Below are positions 16,317-24,784 of a stretch of DNA of 47,293 nucleotides, piece by piece. Every line of letters starts with the position of its first letter. Within the stretch, counting starts at the first letter, position 1. Location of the stretch: assembly GCA_028095445.1 (NCBI GenBank), contig JAOHCJ010000003.1, positions 1 through 47,293 on the forward strand. The letters run 5' to 3'. The notes beneath the pieces were generated by a model. The model searched no databases, was not told the DNA's origin, and worked only from the letters and a program-made list of their open reading frames with translations. Origin of the DNA: Candidatus Pelagibacter sp. (GTDB lineage Bacteria > Pseudomonadota > Alphaproteobacteria > Pelagibacterales > Pelagibacteraceae). Both the position numbers and the translations under genes were made by a program.

Positions 16317-16637
16317 TTAGTTAGAGGGCTTAAAATAACTCGAGCCTTTTCTACCTGAGAAAATTTCCTCAATTAGAGGGTGTTTAATTGGCTCTTCTGA
16401 ATCGTCCATAAGTAAATTTTGCTCTGAAACATAGGCCTCATAAGTGATCTCATCATTTTCAGCTAGTAAATGATAAAAAGGTTGGTCTTTTCTTGGACGA
16501 ACATTCTTAGGTATAGACTGATACCATTCTTCAGAATTATTAAACTCAAAATCTACATCATAAATTACACCTCTAAACTCGAAGTGTTTATGTTTAACTA
16601 TATCACCAATTGAGAATTTAGCTTTTTGGATTGCCAT
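16317..16637 (-). CDS. hspQ: Heat shock protein HspQ (YccV-like)
   Basis: A 106-residue protein of the HspQ/YccV (hemimethylated-DNA-binding) family. AKFSIGDIVKHKHFEFRGVI at 6-25 and QPFYHLLAENDEITYEAYVSEQNL at about 52-75 are typical of the single SH3-like domain. In enterobacteria HspQ is a specificity factor or adaptor for Lon protease and affects DnaA stability; the same role here is inference. It is divergent from yciB with fewer than 80 bases between starts, and a divergent promoter pair must fit there. Confidence 0.9.
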   Translation of the reverse strand: MAIQKAKFSIGDIVKHKHFEFRGVIYDVDFEFNNSEEWYQSIPKNVRPRKDQPFYHLLAENDEITYEAYVSEQNLLMDDSEEPIKHPLIEEIFSGRKGSSYFKPSN

Positions 16638-16715
16638 TGAGTTAATATGGGGTTTTAAATATAAAAATCAATAAAAAAAATATAAATGTTTTGTGGATAT
16701 GTTAATATGTCTCAA

Positions 16716-17267
16716 ATGAATAAATCTTTTCTTAAATTTATCACTGACTTCGGGCCTTTGGCAATATTCTTTTTTTACTACTATAATAATGATAAAGATT
16801 TAACTATTGCAATACCTCCACTTATAGTTGCAACACTTATTGCTCTTGTAATTGCTTGGTTCTTTGAAAAAAAAATTCCTATGATGCCGCTAATAAGTGG
16901 TGTCTTAATAACATTTTTTGGTGGGCTAACAATATATTTTAATGATCCACGTTTCATTTATATGAAGCCAACAATCATTAATATTTTGTTTGCTCTTGCT
17001 TTATTTTTTGGAAAGTATTTCACAAACGAACCCATTCTTAAAAAAATTATGGGTAAGTCGATTGCATTAACTGATATTGGGTGGAAATTATTAAACAAAA
17101 GATGGATGTTTTTTTTCTTAGGACTTGCTGTTTTAAATGAGTGTGTATGGAGAACACAAACTGAAGAATTTTGGGTTAACTTTAAGGTTTGGGGAATGTT
17201 ACCAATTACTCTTATTTTTACTGTTTTTCAGGTATCATTAATTAATAAATATAAAATTAATGAATAG
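16716..17267 (+). CDS. yciB: Inner membrane-spanning protein YciB / septation protein A
   Basis: A polytopic inner-membrane protein of about 183 residues (five or more helices) of the YciB/IspZ family, linked to cell envelope synthesis and division. Family marks are FITDFGPLAIFFF at the N-terminus, KPTIINILFALALFFGKYF (about 89-107 from this start), and LNKRWMFFFLGLAVLNECVWR near 130-150, where the Asn-Glu-Trp pattern is conserved. I chose the ATG at 16716 because it places the start as in homologues; in-frame ATGs at 16686 and 16707 are possible. No good Shine-Dalgarno distinguishes them. Confidence 0.9.
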   Translation: MNKSFLKFITDFGPLAIFFFYYYNNDKDLTIAIPPLIVATLIALVIAWFFEKKIPMMPLISGVLITFFGGLTIYFNDPRFIYMKPTIINILFALALFFGKYFTNEPILKKIMGKSIALTDIGWKLLNKRWMFFFLGLAVLNECVWRTQTEEFWVNFKVWGMLPITLIFTVFQVSLINKYKINE

Positions 17268-17604
17268 AAATTTGAAACTAATCATCAATAATCCCTATAA
17301 TAAAATTGAAGAAAAACAATTTTTTGAAAGAAAAGAGCTCAAAGTCATTTTAGATTTATATGCTAAAATGGTTTCAGAAGGATCATGGAAAGATTATGGT
17401 CTAAATATTTCGAGCAAACAAGTCAGTTTTAGTGTCTTTAAAAATGCTGCTGAAAACGCTCTATATAAAATTTGTAAAAACTTTAAACCAAGTAATAGAA
17501 ATCTTAAGTATTTAATTACTGATACTAATGGTAAAATATTAAAAAATTCATTTGATTTGGGAGTCCTGCTTAAAAATACTAATTGGAAAAAACTTAAAAA
17601 ATAA
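17260..17604 (+). CDS. DUF2794 family protein
   Basis: A 114-residue soluble protein matching the alphaproteobacterial DUF2794 family: FFERKELKVILDLYAKMV near residues 22-39, GSWKDYGLN, then SFSVFKNAAENALYKI and a C-terminal basic end. The function is unknown. It overlaps yciB by 8 bases, so it is translationally coupled to it. It converges on the Bax-inhibitor-like gene with only two bases between stops and no room for a terminator. Confidence 0.85.
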   Translation: MNRNLKLIINNPYNKIEEKQFFERKELKVILDLYAKMVSEGSWKDYGLNISSKQVSFSVFKNAAENALYKICKNFKPSNRNLKYLITDTNGKILKNSFDLGVLLKNTNWKKLKK

Positions 17605-17606
17605 TA

Positions 17607-18368
17607 CTATCTTCTTTGACCAAATAATCTTAGTAGCATTATAAATAAATTTATAAAGTCTAGGTAAAGAGTTAAGGCACCCATTACAGCTTTTTTACCC
17701 ATCAATTCACCTGTATCACTAATTGCATACATATTTTTAATTTTTTGAGTATCATATGCTGTAAGTCCTACAAAAATAAGAACACCTAAAATAGAAATAA
17801 CAAAATCCATCATCGAAGATCTCATAAACATATTAACAACTGAGGCAATGATAATACCAATTAAACCCATCATTAAAAATGATCCTAGTTTAGTAAGATC
17901 TCTTTTAGTTGTATAACCATACAAGCTCATTGCACCAAAAGTTATTGATGTAATAAAGAATACTCTAGTGATACTAGCTCCTGTATATACTAAAAATATT
18001 GATGATAACGACAGACCCATTAATGAAGCAAAAACCCAAAATGTTGTTTGGGCTGAAGATGCTGTCATTTTATTAATTCTAGCACTCATGTAAAACACCA
18101 CACCAAGTGGAGCAAGCATTACAATCCATTTAAAACCTGAAAGAAAAATTGTATTCCCTAAACTTGTCAGAGCAGTAATAGAGCCACTTGAGTCAGTAAC
18201 TACTGATAGTTTAAAAAATATTAGAGATACAAGTCCAGTTAATAAAATTCCAGATGCCATGTAGTTGTATACCTTCAGCATGTAGGCTCTTAAGCCCTCA
18301 TCCATTACTGCAGTTGATTGTTGTGCTTCCTTTACTTTATTTAGTATGTTTTGCTTATTAAATTCCAT
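17607..18368 (-). CDS. Bax inhibitor-1/YccA family membrane protein
   Basis: A 253-residue protein with seven predicted helices of the BI-1/YbhL group. Marks are the N-terminal GLRAYMLKVYNYMASGILLTG (25-45), ILVFVGLTAYDTQKIK near 197-211, and the C-terminal ALTLYLDFINLFIMLLRLFG. Members modulate membrane protein proteolysis (YccA/FtsH) or calcium leak; no specific role can be assigned. The gene is monocistronic, divergent from the tas-like gene with 68 bases between starts. Confidence 0.9.
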   Translation of the reverse strand: MEFNKQNILNKVKEAQQSTAVMDEGLRAYMLKVYNYMASGILLTGLVSLIFFKLSVVTDSSGSITALTSLGNTIFLSGFKWIVMLAPLGVVFYMSARINKMTASSAQTTFWVFASLMGLSLSSIFLVYTGASITRVFFITSITFGAMSLYGYTTKRDLTKLGSFLMMGLIGIIIASVVNMFMRSSMMDFVISILGVLIFVGLTAYDTQKIKNMYAISDTGELMGKKAVMGALTLYLDFINLFIMLLRLFGQRR

Positions 18369-18436
18369 GACCTATATATAATAGCCTTTTACTATTAATT
18401 CAAGATGTCTTACAAACCTTAAAAAATTTAATATTT

Positions 18437-19474
18437 ATGAATTACAAAAAGCTAGGAAATACAGACTTAGATGTAAGTACAATTTGCCTCGGCACTATGA
18501 CATGGGGAGAACAAAATACCCAAAATGAGGGTTTTGAGCAGATGGACTACGCTCTCGATCAAGGAGTAAATTTTTGGGATACTGCTGAGATTTATTCTAT
18601 ACCACCAAGAAAAGAAACTTTTGGAGATACAGAGGTAATTATTGGGAACTGGTTTGAAAAGACTAAAAAAAGAGACAAAATCATTTTAGCTTCAAAAGTT
18701 TGTGGCCCTATGCGAGAATATGTTAGGGGTGGTGGAAATCAATTTGCAACTAAAAATATTACAGAAGCCTTAGAGGGCAGTTTGAAGAGATTAAAGACAG
18801 ATTATATTGATTTATACCAGCTACATTGGCCAGAGAGAAAAACAAATTTTTTTGGAAAACTAGGTTATGAACATGATGACAGTGGTGAATGGACTAAATT
18901 TGAAGATATTTTAGAAAATTTAAAAAAATTTATAGGTCAAGGTAAAATAAAACAAATAGGTCTATCAAATGAAACTTCTTGGGGATTGTCTAAATTTTTA
19001 GAACTATCTAAAAATAAAAATTTACCAAGAATACTTTCAGTTCAAAACCCTTATAATTTGTTAAATAGAACTTATGAAGTTGGTCTTGCAGAGATGTCTG
19101 TTAGAGAAAAAGCTGGATTACTTGCATACTCACCTTTAGCTTGTGGATACTTGTCTGGAAAATACAGAAACAATCAAATGCCAAAAGGTACAAGAATCGA
19201 AAGAAATGGTGATTTTTGGACTCGCTATAATAAGCCTAATTCAAATAAAGCAGTTGATGCCTACTACGAAATAGCGAAGAAACATGGTCTAGATCTTGCT
19301 CAAATGTCATTAAAGTTTTTGGAAATACAGCCTTTTGTAACCTCTGTTATTATAGGAGCTACGACAATGGAGCAGTTGAAAACTAATATAGAAAGTGTAA
19401 ATGTAAATCTATCTGAAGAAATTATTAAAGAAATAAATGAAGTACAAAAAATATATCCTAACCCATGCCCATGA
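18437..19474 (+). CDS. tas: Tas-like aldo/keto reductase, copy 1
   Basis: A 345-residue NADPH-dependent aldo/keto reductase matching E. coli Tas along its whole length. Marks are TICLGTMTWGEQN near 16-28, NFWDTAEIYSIPPRKET (catalytic Asp/Tyr region), IILASKVCGP (catalytic Lys), DLYQLHWPER with the active-site His, and the C-terminal NADP site IIGATTMEQLKTNIES. The physiological substrate is unknown. A second copy lies at 39641-40690. The C-terminus ends PNPCP and overlaps the start of the IalB-like gene. Confidence 0.9.
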   Translation: MNYKKLGNTDLDVSTICLGTMTWGEQNTQNEGFEQMDYALDQGVNFWDTAEIYSIPPRKETFGDTEVIIGNWFEKTKKRDKIILASKVCGPMREYVRGGGNQFATKNITEALEGSLKRLKTDYIDLYQLHWPERKTNFFGKLGYEHDDSGEWTKFEDILENLKKFIGQGKIKQIGLSNETSWGLSKFLELSKNKNLPRILSVQNPYNLLNRTYEVGLAEMSVREKAGLLAYSPLACGYLSGKYRNNQMPKGTRIERNGDFWTRYNKPNSNKAVDAYYEIAKKHGLDLAQMSLKFLEIQPFVTSVIIGATTMEQLKTNIESVNVNLSEEIIKEINEVQKIYPNPCP

Positions 19475-19971
19475 TTAAAAAATTAATTTTTACAATATTT
19501 TTGGTTACTTTGGCTTATGAAGTAAATGCTGAAGAAGTAAAAAAATTAGGTACTCATAAAGACTGGGAAACGTATGTAATAAACGGAACTGCAGGAAAAA
19601 TTTGTTTTGCTCAATCTAAACCTGTGTTGCAAGCTCCAAAAAATAACCCTAGAGAAGCAAGATTATTTATTAGTTTTAGACCAGGAGAAAATATAAGCAA
19701 TGAAATTAGTATTACTAGTGGTTACGATTATAACAACCAAAATTCTATAACTGCAATATCAGGAAAAAATAAGTACAAATTCGATATCATAAAACAAAAT
19801 TTTGCTTGGATGACAGACAACAAATTTGAAAACAAGATGATTAAGACAATGAAAAAAGGTTCTAGAATAATGGTTAAAGCTTACAACCAAAAAGGATCTC
19901 AAACTTTAGACCACTATTCATTGCTAGGCTTTACAAAAGCTTACAAAGCTACAAAAGCAAACTGTAGCTAA
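19471..19971 (+). CDS. IalB-like (invasion-associated locus B) periplasmic protein
   Basis: About 166 residues with a clean signal peptide (MIKKLIFTIFLVTLAYEVNA). The rest fits the IalB domain of alphaproteobacteria: KICFAQSKP with Cys, RLFISFRPGENISNEIS, a central Gly-rich stretch, FAWMTDNKFENKMIKTMKKGSRIMV, and a final SLLGFTKAYKATKANC whose Cys may pair with the first. The function in free-living marine bacteria is unknown; the name comes from Bartonella and does not imply virulence. I prefer ATG 19471, which forms an ATGA overlap with the tas-like stop, to ATG 19465 two codons upstream. Confidence 0.8.
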   Translation: MIKKLIFTIFLVTLAYEVNAEEVKKLGTHKDWETYVINGTAGKICFAQSKPVLQAPKNNPREARLFISFRPGENISNEISITSGYDYNNQNSITAISGKNKYKFDIIKQNFAWMTDNKFENKMIKTMKKGSRIMVKAYNQKGSQTLDHYSLLGFTKAYKATKANCS

Positions 19972-19975
19972 ATAA

Positions 19976-21163
19976 ATGAAATCAAAAAAGAAAGTTGTAC
20001 TCGCATATTCGGGGGGGTTAGACACATCTGTTATTTTAAAATGGCTACAAGAAAATTACGATGTTGAAGTTATTTGCTACACCGCAGATATAGGTCAAGA
20101 AATTGATAAAAAAAAAATTATAAAAAATGCTAAAAGATTAGGTGTTAGAAAAATTATTATTGAAAATCTAAAAGATTTATTTGTAAAAGATTATGTTTTT
20201 CCAATGATAAGAGGTCATGCAATTTATGAGGGTGTTTACTTATTGGGAACTTCAATTGCAAGACCGTTAATTGCAAAACGTCAAATTGCAATTGCTAAAA
20301 AATTTGGTGCTTATGCTGTTTCTCATGGATCAACTGGAAAAGGAAATGATCAGGTAAGATTTGAATTAGGATATCATTATTTCGGTCCAAAAATAAAAAT
20401 TATAGCCCCATGGAGATTATGGAAATTAAACTCTAGAACAGCTTTAATTAAATATGCAAAAGAAAACAATATCCCAATTCCTTTAGATAAAAAAGGTGCT
20501 CCACCATTTTCAATAGACGATAACTTGTATCATACTTCAACTGAAGGCAAGGTTTTAGAAAATCCTAAAAATGCTGCTCCTGAATTTCTTTTTCAAAGAA
20601 CTGTATCACCCGAAAAGGCTCCAAACAAAACTTCATTTATAACTATAGGTTTTAAAAATGGAGATCCTATATCAGTGAATGGCAAAAAATTTTCTCCTGC
20701 AAATTTATTACAAAAACTTAATATTGTTGCCGGTAAAAATGGTATTGGTAGAGTTGATTTAGTTGAAAACAGATTTATTGGAATTAAATCAAGGGGTGTT
20801 TATGAAACACCTGGTGGAACTTTATTAATGTTAGCCCATAGGGCTATTGAATCAGTAACTTTAGATAAAGAAACTATGCATAAAAAAGATGAGGTTATGC
20901 CTAAATTTGCAAAACTTATTTACAACGGTTATTGGTATTCAAAAGCAAGAATAAAACTCCAAAAAATTGTAGACCTTAAAAAAGATAAGGTAAATGGCTC
21001 AGTAAAATTGAAATTATACAAAGGAAATATAACCATTGTATCAAGACAAACAAAAAGTACTGCTTACTCAATGAAAAAAGTTTCATTTGAAGAAAATAAA
21101 ACATTTAATAAATCAAATGTAGAGAGATTTATTAACTTTCATAAAAAAAAGCTTCAATCATAA
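19976..21163 (+). CDS. argG: Argininosuccinate synthase
   Basis: A 395-residue cytoplasmic enzyme joining citrulline and aspartate with ATP in arginine synthesis. The PP-loop VLAYSGGLDTSVILKWL at 8-24 is intact. The citrulline/aspartate region GSTGKGNDQVRFE near 117-129 and DDNLYHTSTEGKVLENP near 181-197 match the family. The length is normal. It starts four bases after the IalB-like gene and is followed four bases later by a truncated DsbA-family gene. No other arginine gene is in the window and no attenuator was seen upstream. Confidence 0.97.
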   Translation: MKSKKKVVLAYSGGLDTSVILKWLQENYDVEVICYTADIGQEIDKKKIIKNAKRLGVRKIIIENLKDLFVKDYVFPMIRGHAIYEGVYLLGTSIARPLIAKRQIAIAKKFGAYAVSHGSTGKGNDQVRFELGYHYFGPKIKIIAPWRLWKLNSRTALIKYAKENNIPIPLDKKGAPPFSIDDNLYHTSTEGKVLENPKNAAPEFLFQRTVSPEKAPNKTSFITIGFKNGDPISVNGKKFSPANLLQKLNIVAGKNGIGRVDLVENRFIGIKSRGVYETPGGTLLMLAHRAIESVTLDKETMHKKDEVMPKFAKLIYNGYWYSKARIKLQKIVDLKKDKVNGSVKLKLYKGNITIVSRQTKSTAYSMKKVSFEENKTFNKSNVERFINFHKKKLQS

Positions 21164-21167
21164 TTGT

Positions 21168-21368
21168 ATGAAAATAAAAGTATTTACTGACACAATTTGT
21201 GATTGGTGCTTTATTGGGCAAGTTAGATTAAATAAAACGCTAAAAAGTTTTCCCAAAACTAATTTTGAAATACAACATGCTCCATTTCAATTAAATCCTG
21301 ATATGCCTGAAGAGGGAATTGAAAGAAGCAAATATTTAGAAAGCATAATAAGGTCTAATTTAAGCTGA
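21168..21368 (+). pseudogene. Truncated DsbA-family (FrnE-like) oxidoreductase remnant
   Basis: A 66-codon frame encodes only the start of a DsbA-family thioredoxin-fold protein of the FrnE type. It has the first strand KVFTDTICDWCFIGQVRL (Cys11 and Cys14), then FEIQHAPFQLNPDMPEEGIERSKYL, after which the frame ends in unrelated residues and a TGA. Full-length members have over 200 residues, including the helical insertion and the C-terminal thioredoxin half, and no continuation is found in any plus-strand frame before the next gene at 21426. It is best read as the remains of a deleted gene. The intact N-terminal codons suggest a recent event; an expressed 66-residue peptide cannot be excluded. 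Confidence 0.75.
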
Positions 21369-21425
21369 AAAATTAAAAGACACTTTAACCTTTGCCTTTA
21401 ATGTATAAATATCTATTCTAGGTGT

Positions 21426-21884
21426 ATGGAATCACTAAAAAATTGGATGATAGATGCTGCTAACATTTTATTTGATGATAGCAAAAATGATCTAAGAGCT
21501 TTGCCAAGATCTGTGAGATTACAAATTTTATTAGTTTTAAGCTTTGTTTGGACAACTGTTTTTAGTTTATATATTTTTTCTTATACAACTTTTGCCTTTG
21601 GTTGGGCTGGGCTTTATATAGCACACGTTGGACTTATTTTTGCAGTCTATATGACATTCAAACAATTTCACAAAGCTGAAGAAAAATCTAACAGCGTATT
21701 TCAAACAAAAAACTTTGATCCTTTTAAGATAATGGTAATAGTTTTTGTTGTTGTATTTATTTTTATATTTTCAAAAGGAATAGAGGTTTTAACCAGCCCT
21801 AACCCAAATTCTTATTCTATTCCTTACGATGGACCTGCAAAATCAGTATTTGAAAAATGGCTACCTTTTAGTAAAGTAAAATAA
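21426..21884 (+). CDS. Hypothetical membrane protein, three helices
   Basis: A 152-residue protein that I do not recognise. A 30-residue amphipathic N-terminus (MESLKNWMIDAANILFDDS) is followed by three hydrophobic segments at about 33-54, 57-79 and 101-121. A periplasmic-looking C-terminal tail rich in Pro, Ser and Asn (SPNPNSYSIPYDGPAKSVFE) follows. Its stop overlaps the start of the PsiE-like gene by one base (TAATG), so the two form a coupled pair. It is the first gene after the DsbA-family remnant. Confidence 0.8.
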   Translation: MESLKNWMIDAANILFDDSKNDLRALPRSVRLQILLVLSFVWTTVFSLYIFSYTTFAFGWAGLYIAHVGLIFAVYMTFKQFHKAEEKSNSVFQTKNFDPFKIMVIVFVVVFIFIFSKGIEVLTSPNPNSYSIPYDGPAKSVFEKWLPFSKVK

Positions 21885-22264
21885 TGGAAAAAATTGCCAA
21901 AAATTTACAACTAGTACTAATGTGCATTATATTAATAAGCACAGTAATTGCTGTCGGAATAGAAATTAAAAATATGTTTTTAAACCAATCAGTAACATTA
22001 GCTGACTTACTTTTAATGTTTCTATATTTAGAGGTATTGGCGATGGTTAGAGTTTTTTGGAATCAACAATCAATCAGTATAACTTTGCCTCTTTTAATTG
22101 CTATCACTGCACTCGCACGATTTATTATCCTTCAAGGAAAAGAAATGGATCCAACAGCATTAGTCTATGAAGCTGTTGCAATAGTTCTTATTGCTTCTGC
22201 GATTGTTATTCTTAGATTAAGACACAGCGATAAATTAGGTTTAAAAAAAAAAAAATCAAAATAA
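21884..22264 (+). CDS. PsiE-like membrane protein
   Basis: A 126-residue protein with four helices (about 8-26, 36-56, 62-82 and 92-110) and a Lys-rich tail. DLLLMFLYLEVLAMVRVFW (40-58) and ITALARFIILQGKEMDP (about 74-90) fit the PsiE (phosphate-starvation-inducible) family. The function of PsiE is unknown. No Pho box was recognised upstream. Its start overlaps the previous stop (TAATG), and a photolyase-family gene follows six bases later, so the three are probably co-transcribed. Confidence 0.8.
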   Translation: MEKIAKNLQLVLMCIILISTVIAVGIEIKNMFLNQSVTLADLLLMFLYLEVLAMVRVFWNQQSISITLPLLIAITALARFIILQGKEMDPTALVYEAVAIVLIASAIVILRLRHSDKLGLKKKKSK

Positions 22265-22270
22265 TCTAAA

Positions 22271-23413
22271 ATGAAATTTGAAACTTCAAGGGCTAAGGCC
22301 ATTGATAAATTAAATAATTTTGTTGAACAAAATCTATTAAATTATTCAAAGTTAAGAAATTTTGACTTTGGTCCAAACAATAGATCTAATATATCATGTC
22401 TTTCACCTTATATTACTCATGGAATTATTTCTGAATTAGAATTAATTAAAAAATCATTAAATAAATATTCATTTTTTAAAAATGAAAAGTTTATACAAGA
22501 GGTTTTATGGAGAACATATTGGAAAGGTTGGTTAGAATTAAGACCAAATGTTTGGTCAGATTATCTAGCTGAATTAAAAAAAATTCGTAAAGAATTTAAA
22601 GATAATAATAACTATAAAAATGCAGTTGAGGGAAATACGAATATAGAATGTTTTAATGAGTGGGTGAAGGAACTTAAGGAAAATAATTATTTACATAATC
22701 ATGCAAGAATGTGGTTTGCAAGTATTTGGATTTTTACTTTAGAGCTTCCTTGGCAATTAGGAGCAGAGTTTTTTATGAAACATCTTTATGATGGTGATGC
22801 TGCAGCTAATACATTGGGGTGGAGATGGGTTGCTGGAATTCAAACTCCAGGTAAAAATTATCTTGCAAGTGAATGGAACATAAAAAAATTTACAAATGAT
22901 AGGTTTAATAATATTAAACTCAAAGAAAATGCCCCTCCAAAAATAGATAATAAAATATATTCTGCATCAAAATTAGAATTCTATAATCCACAAAATTTTG
23001 AAGAAAAAAATCTACTTATTTTTGAAAATAATTTATCCTTTGAAATTTCTGATTTTAATAATCAAAAATTTAAAAAAATCTTTTTAATTTTTAATAAAAA
23101 TGAAAACCGAACTATAGAACTCAGTGAAAAAGTATTGAAATTTAAATCTCAATTAATAAAGGATCAAAAAAAAAGATTAAATGAAAAATCAATTGATTGT
23201 GAAATTATCAACATTAGTGAAATACAAAATTTTAGTAAAGAATCCTACGGCCTATACCCAACAGTTGGAGAGAATTTAGATTATATGAATTCAAATAAAA
23301 TTAAACTAAAATTTATATACAGAAGACTTGATCTATTTTCTTGGCAATATTGTAATAAGGGGTTTTTTAATTTTAAAAATTATATTCCAAAAATAATAAC
23401 AACTTTTAATTAA
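22271..23413 (+). CDS. Photolyase/cryptochrome-like protein with N-terminal FAD domain
   Basis: A 380-residue protein whose first 215 residues match the helical FAD-binding domain of photolyases: LSPYITHGIIS (44-54), FIQEVLWRTYWKGWLELRP (74-92), YLHNHARMWFASIWIF (140-155), DGDAAANTLGWRWVAGIQTPG (174-194, FAD contacts) and ASEWNIKKFTNDRF. In ordinary photolyases an alpha/beta antenna domain comes before this domain; here it is absent in front. Instead, residues about 245-365 form alternating strands and helices (LLIFENNL, KIFLIFNKN, CEIINISEIQ, KFIYRRLD), like a Rossmann-type domain placed after it. FAD binding is likely; repair or sensory function is open. It converges on marC with one base between them. 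Confidence 0.82.
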   Translation: MKFETSRAKAIDKLNNFVEQNLLNYSKLRNFDFGPNNRSNISCLSPYITHGIISELELIKKSLNKYSFFKNEKFIQEVLWRTYWKGWLELRPNVWSDYLAELKKIRKEFKDNNNYKNAVEGNTNIECFNEWVKELKENNYLHNHARMWFASIWIFTLELPWQLGAEFFMKHLYDGDAAANTLGWRWVAGIQTPGKNYLASEWNIKKFTNDRFNNIKLKENAPPKIDNKIYSASKLEFYNPQNFEEKNLLIFENNLSFEISDFNNQKFKKIFLIFNKNENRTIELSEKVLKFKSQLIKDQKKRLNEKSIDCEIINISEIQNFSKESYGLYPTVGENLDYMNSNKIKLKFIYRRLDLFSWQYCNKGFFNFKNYIPKIITTFN

Positions 23414-23414
23414 C

Positions 23415-24023
23415 TTAGGCTAAAAAAGTTTTAATACCATCCAAAATATATTGCACACTTAATCCAACAAGAATAATAGCTACCACCCTTGAGATAACTC
23501 CAATTATTTTTTTATTTATTATCTTAGAAAATTTTGAAGCTATAAAAAAAATTATAAAAGTTAAAAATAAAACAGAAACTAATGAGAACATTCCTACAGT
23601 TTGGTTAGTAAAATTAGTTCCAATATCTGAGACTGAGACTATTACTGAAGTAATAGCAGCTGGTCCTGCAATAATAGGTGTTGCTAAAGGAAAAATACTA
23701 ACATTATCTGAATTAAGATCAATATCTTCTTCTTTCCTTTGTTGACGCTTATCAAACAACATCTCTATTGCAATTATTAATAAAATTATTCCTCCACCAA
23801 TTGTGAATGCTGGATAAGAAATATTCAAATAACTTAGTAACGAACTTCCAAGCAATGCAAAAAACAACAATATGATTGAGGCTATTATAGTAGCACTTAA
23901 TGCTATTCTTATCTTTTTGTTTGTATCCATGTTTTGAGTAATACTTAAAAACAAAGGAGTGTTTCCTAATGGATCTATAACAATAAAATATAGAAAAAAA
24001 GTTTGAATAAAAATTTCTGACAT
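23415..24023 (-). CDS. MarC family integral membrane protein
   Basis: A 202-residue protein with six helices of the MarC/SnatA family. Marks are FIVIDPLGNTPLFLSIT (14-30), YPAFTIGGGIILLIIAIEMLF, and FPLATPIIAGPAAITSVIV (about 110-128). Some members export amino acids; no substrate can be inferred here. It is the last gene of a minus-strand run starting with the photolyase at 26810. Confidence 0.92.
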   Translation of the reverse strand: MSEIFIQTFFLYFIVIDPLGNTPLFLSITQNMDTNKKIRIALSATIIASIILLFFALLGSSLLSYLNISYPAFTIGGGIILLIIAIEMLFDKRQQRKEEDIDLNSDNVSIFPLATPIIAGPAAITSVIVSVSDIGTNFTNQTVGMFSLVSVLFLTFIIFFIASKFSKIINKKIIGVISRVVAIILVGLSVQYILDGIKTFLA

Positions 24024-24058
24024 TTGATTTATCTATCTCTTTAAAAAAATATTACAAT

Positions 24059-24781
24059 TTAAATTAAAATTTTCTTAAAATTTTTGTAGAGAATTTTTGA
24101 ATAGTTATTCATATCTGTCATATTATTTTTAGCTGCCTCATCAAATTTATCTAGGGCACCGTCACCCAATTGATCTTGTAAGGCTTTTTTATACTCTGGT
24201 ACACAGCCCCACTCATTTACTGTTGTGTCTTTGATTTCTATATGAAATTGGATTCCGTAAGCATGATTTTGATATTTAAAAATTTGATATTTAGTTACAG
24301 GTGATGAAGCTAATAAAGTAACATCTTTATTGTTATCTACTCCTTGGACCTCATAAGAATGCCACTGTAAGCTTTTAATTTGATCTGGAAATTTTGAAAA
24401 TAAAATATCTTTATTTTTTTCATTAGTAAAATTTATATCCATTATTCCTATTTCAGCTGGATTTGATTTAACCACTTTGCCACCTATTACCTCACCTAAT
24501 AATTGACACCCAAGACAAAAACCTAAATAAGGTTTTTTTAAATTAACAACAAATTCTTTAATTGCTTTTTTTTCTTCGACTAACCATGGGTATTCTTGTT
24601 CCATAAAAGTATCCATTGGACCACCCATACAAAACATTCCATCGAATTTACTTAAGTCATTTGGAATTTTCTCACCCTCATCTAACTCTATTGTAGTCAG
24701 TTTAAATCCATCAGCTAACATAAGATCTTTTATGTATCCAGGATCTTCAATCTTTATATGTTGTAAAACTATTACATTCAT
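24059..24781 (-). CDS. Class I glutamine amidotransferase-like protein
   Basis: A 240-residue cytoplasmic protein with the class I glutaminase fold of GMP synthase. The nucleophile Cys89 lies in YLGFCLGCQLLG; His180 and Glu182 in GIQFHIEIKD complete the triad. FCMGGPMDTF at 50-59 supplies the oxyanion region. It is a stand-alone GATase1 without a synthetase partner; such proteins hydrolyse glutamine or gamma-glutamyl compounds, and the acceptor is unknown. It sits 3 bases downstream of the YqaA gene in the photolyase operon. Confidence 0.88.
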   Translation of the reverse strand: MNVIVLQHIKIEDPGYIKDLMLADGFKLTTIELDEGEKIPNDLSKFDGMFCMGGPMDTFMEQEYPWLVEEKKAIKEFVVNLKKPYLGFCLGCQLLGEVIGGKVVKSNPAEIGIMDINFTNEKNKDILFSKFPDQIKSLQWHSYEVQGVDNNKDVTLLASSPVTKYQIFKYQNHAYGIQFHIEIKDTTVNEWGCVPEYKKALQDQLGDGALDKFDEAAKNNMTDMNNYSKILYKNFKKILI

Positions 24782-24784
24782 CGC

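Noticed and set aside
21369..21425. Possible continuation of the DsbA-family gene in another frame
   Set aside because: All three plus frames contain stops within this stretch and none resembles the missing part, so it is a deletion rather than a simple frameshift.
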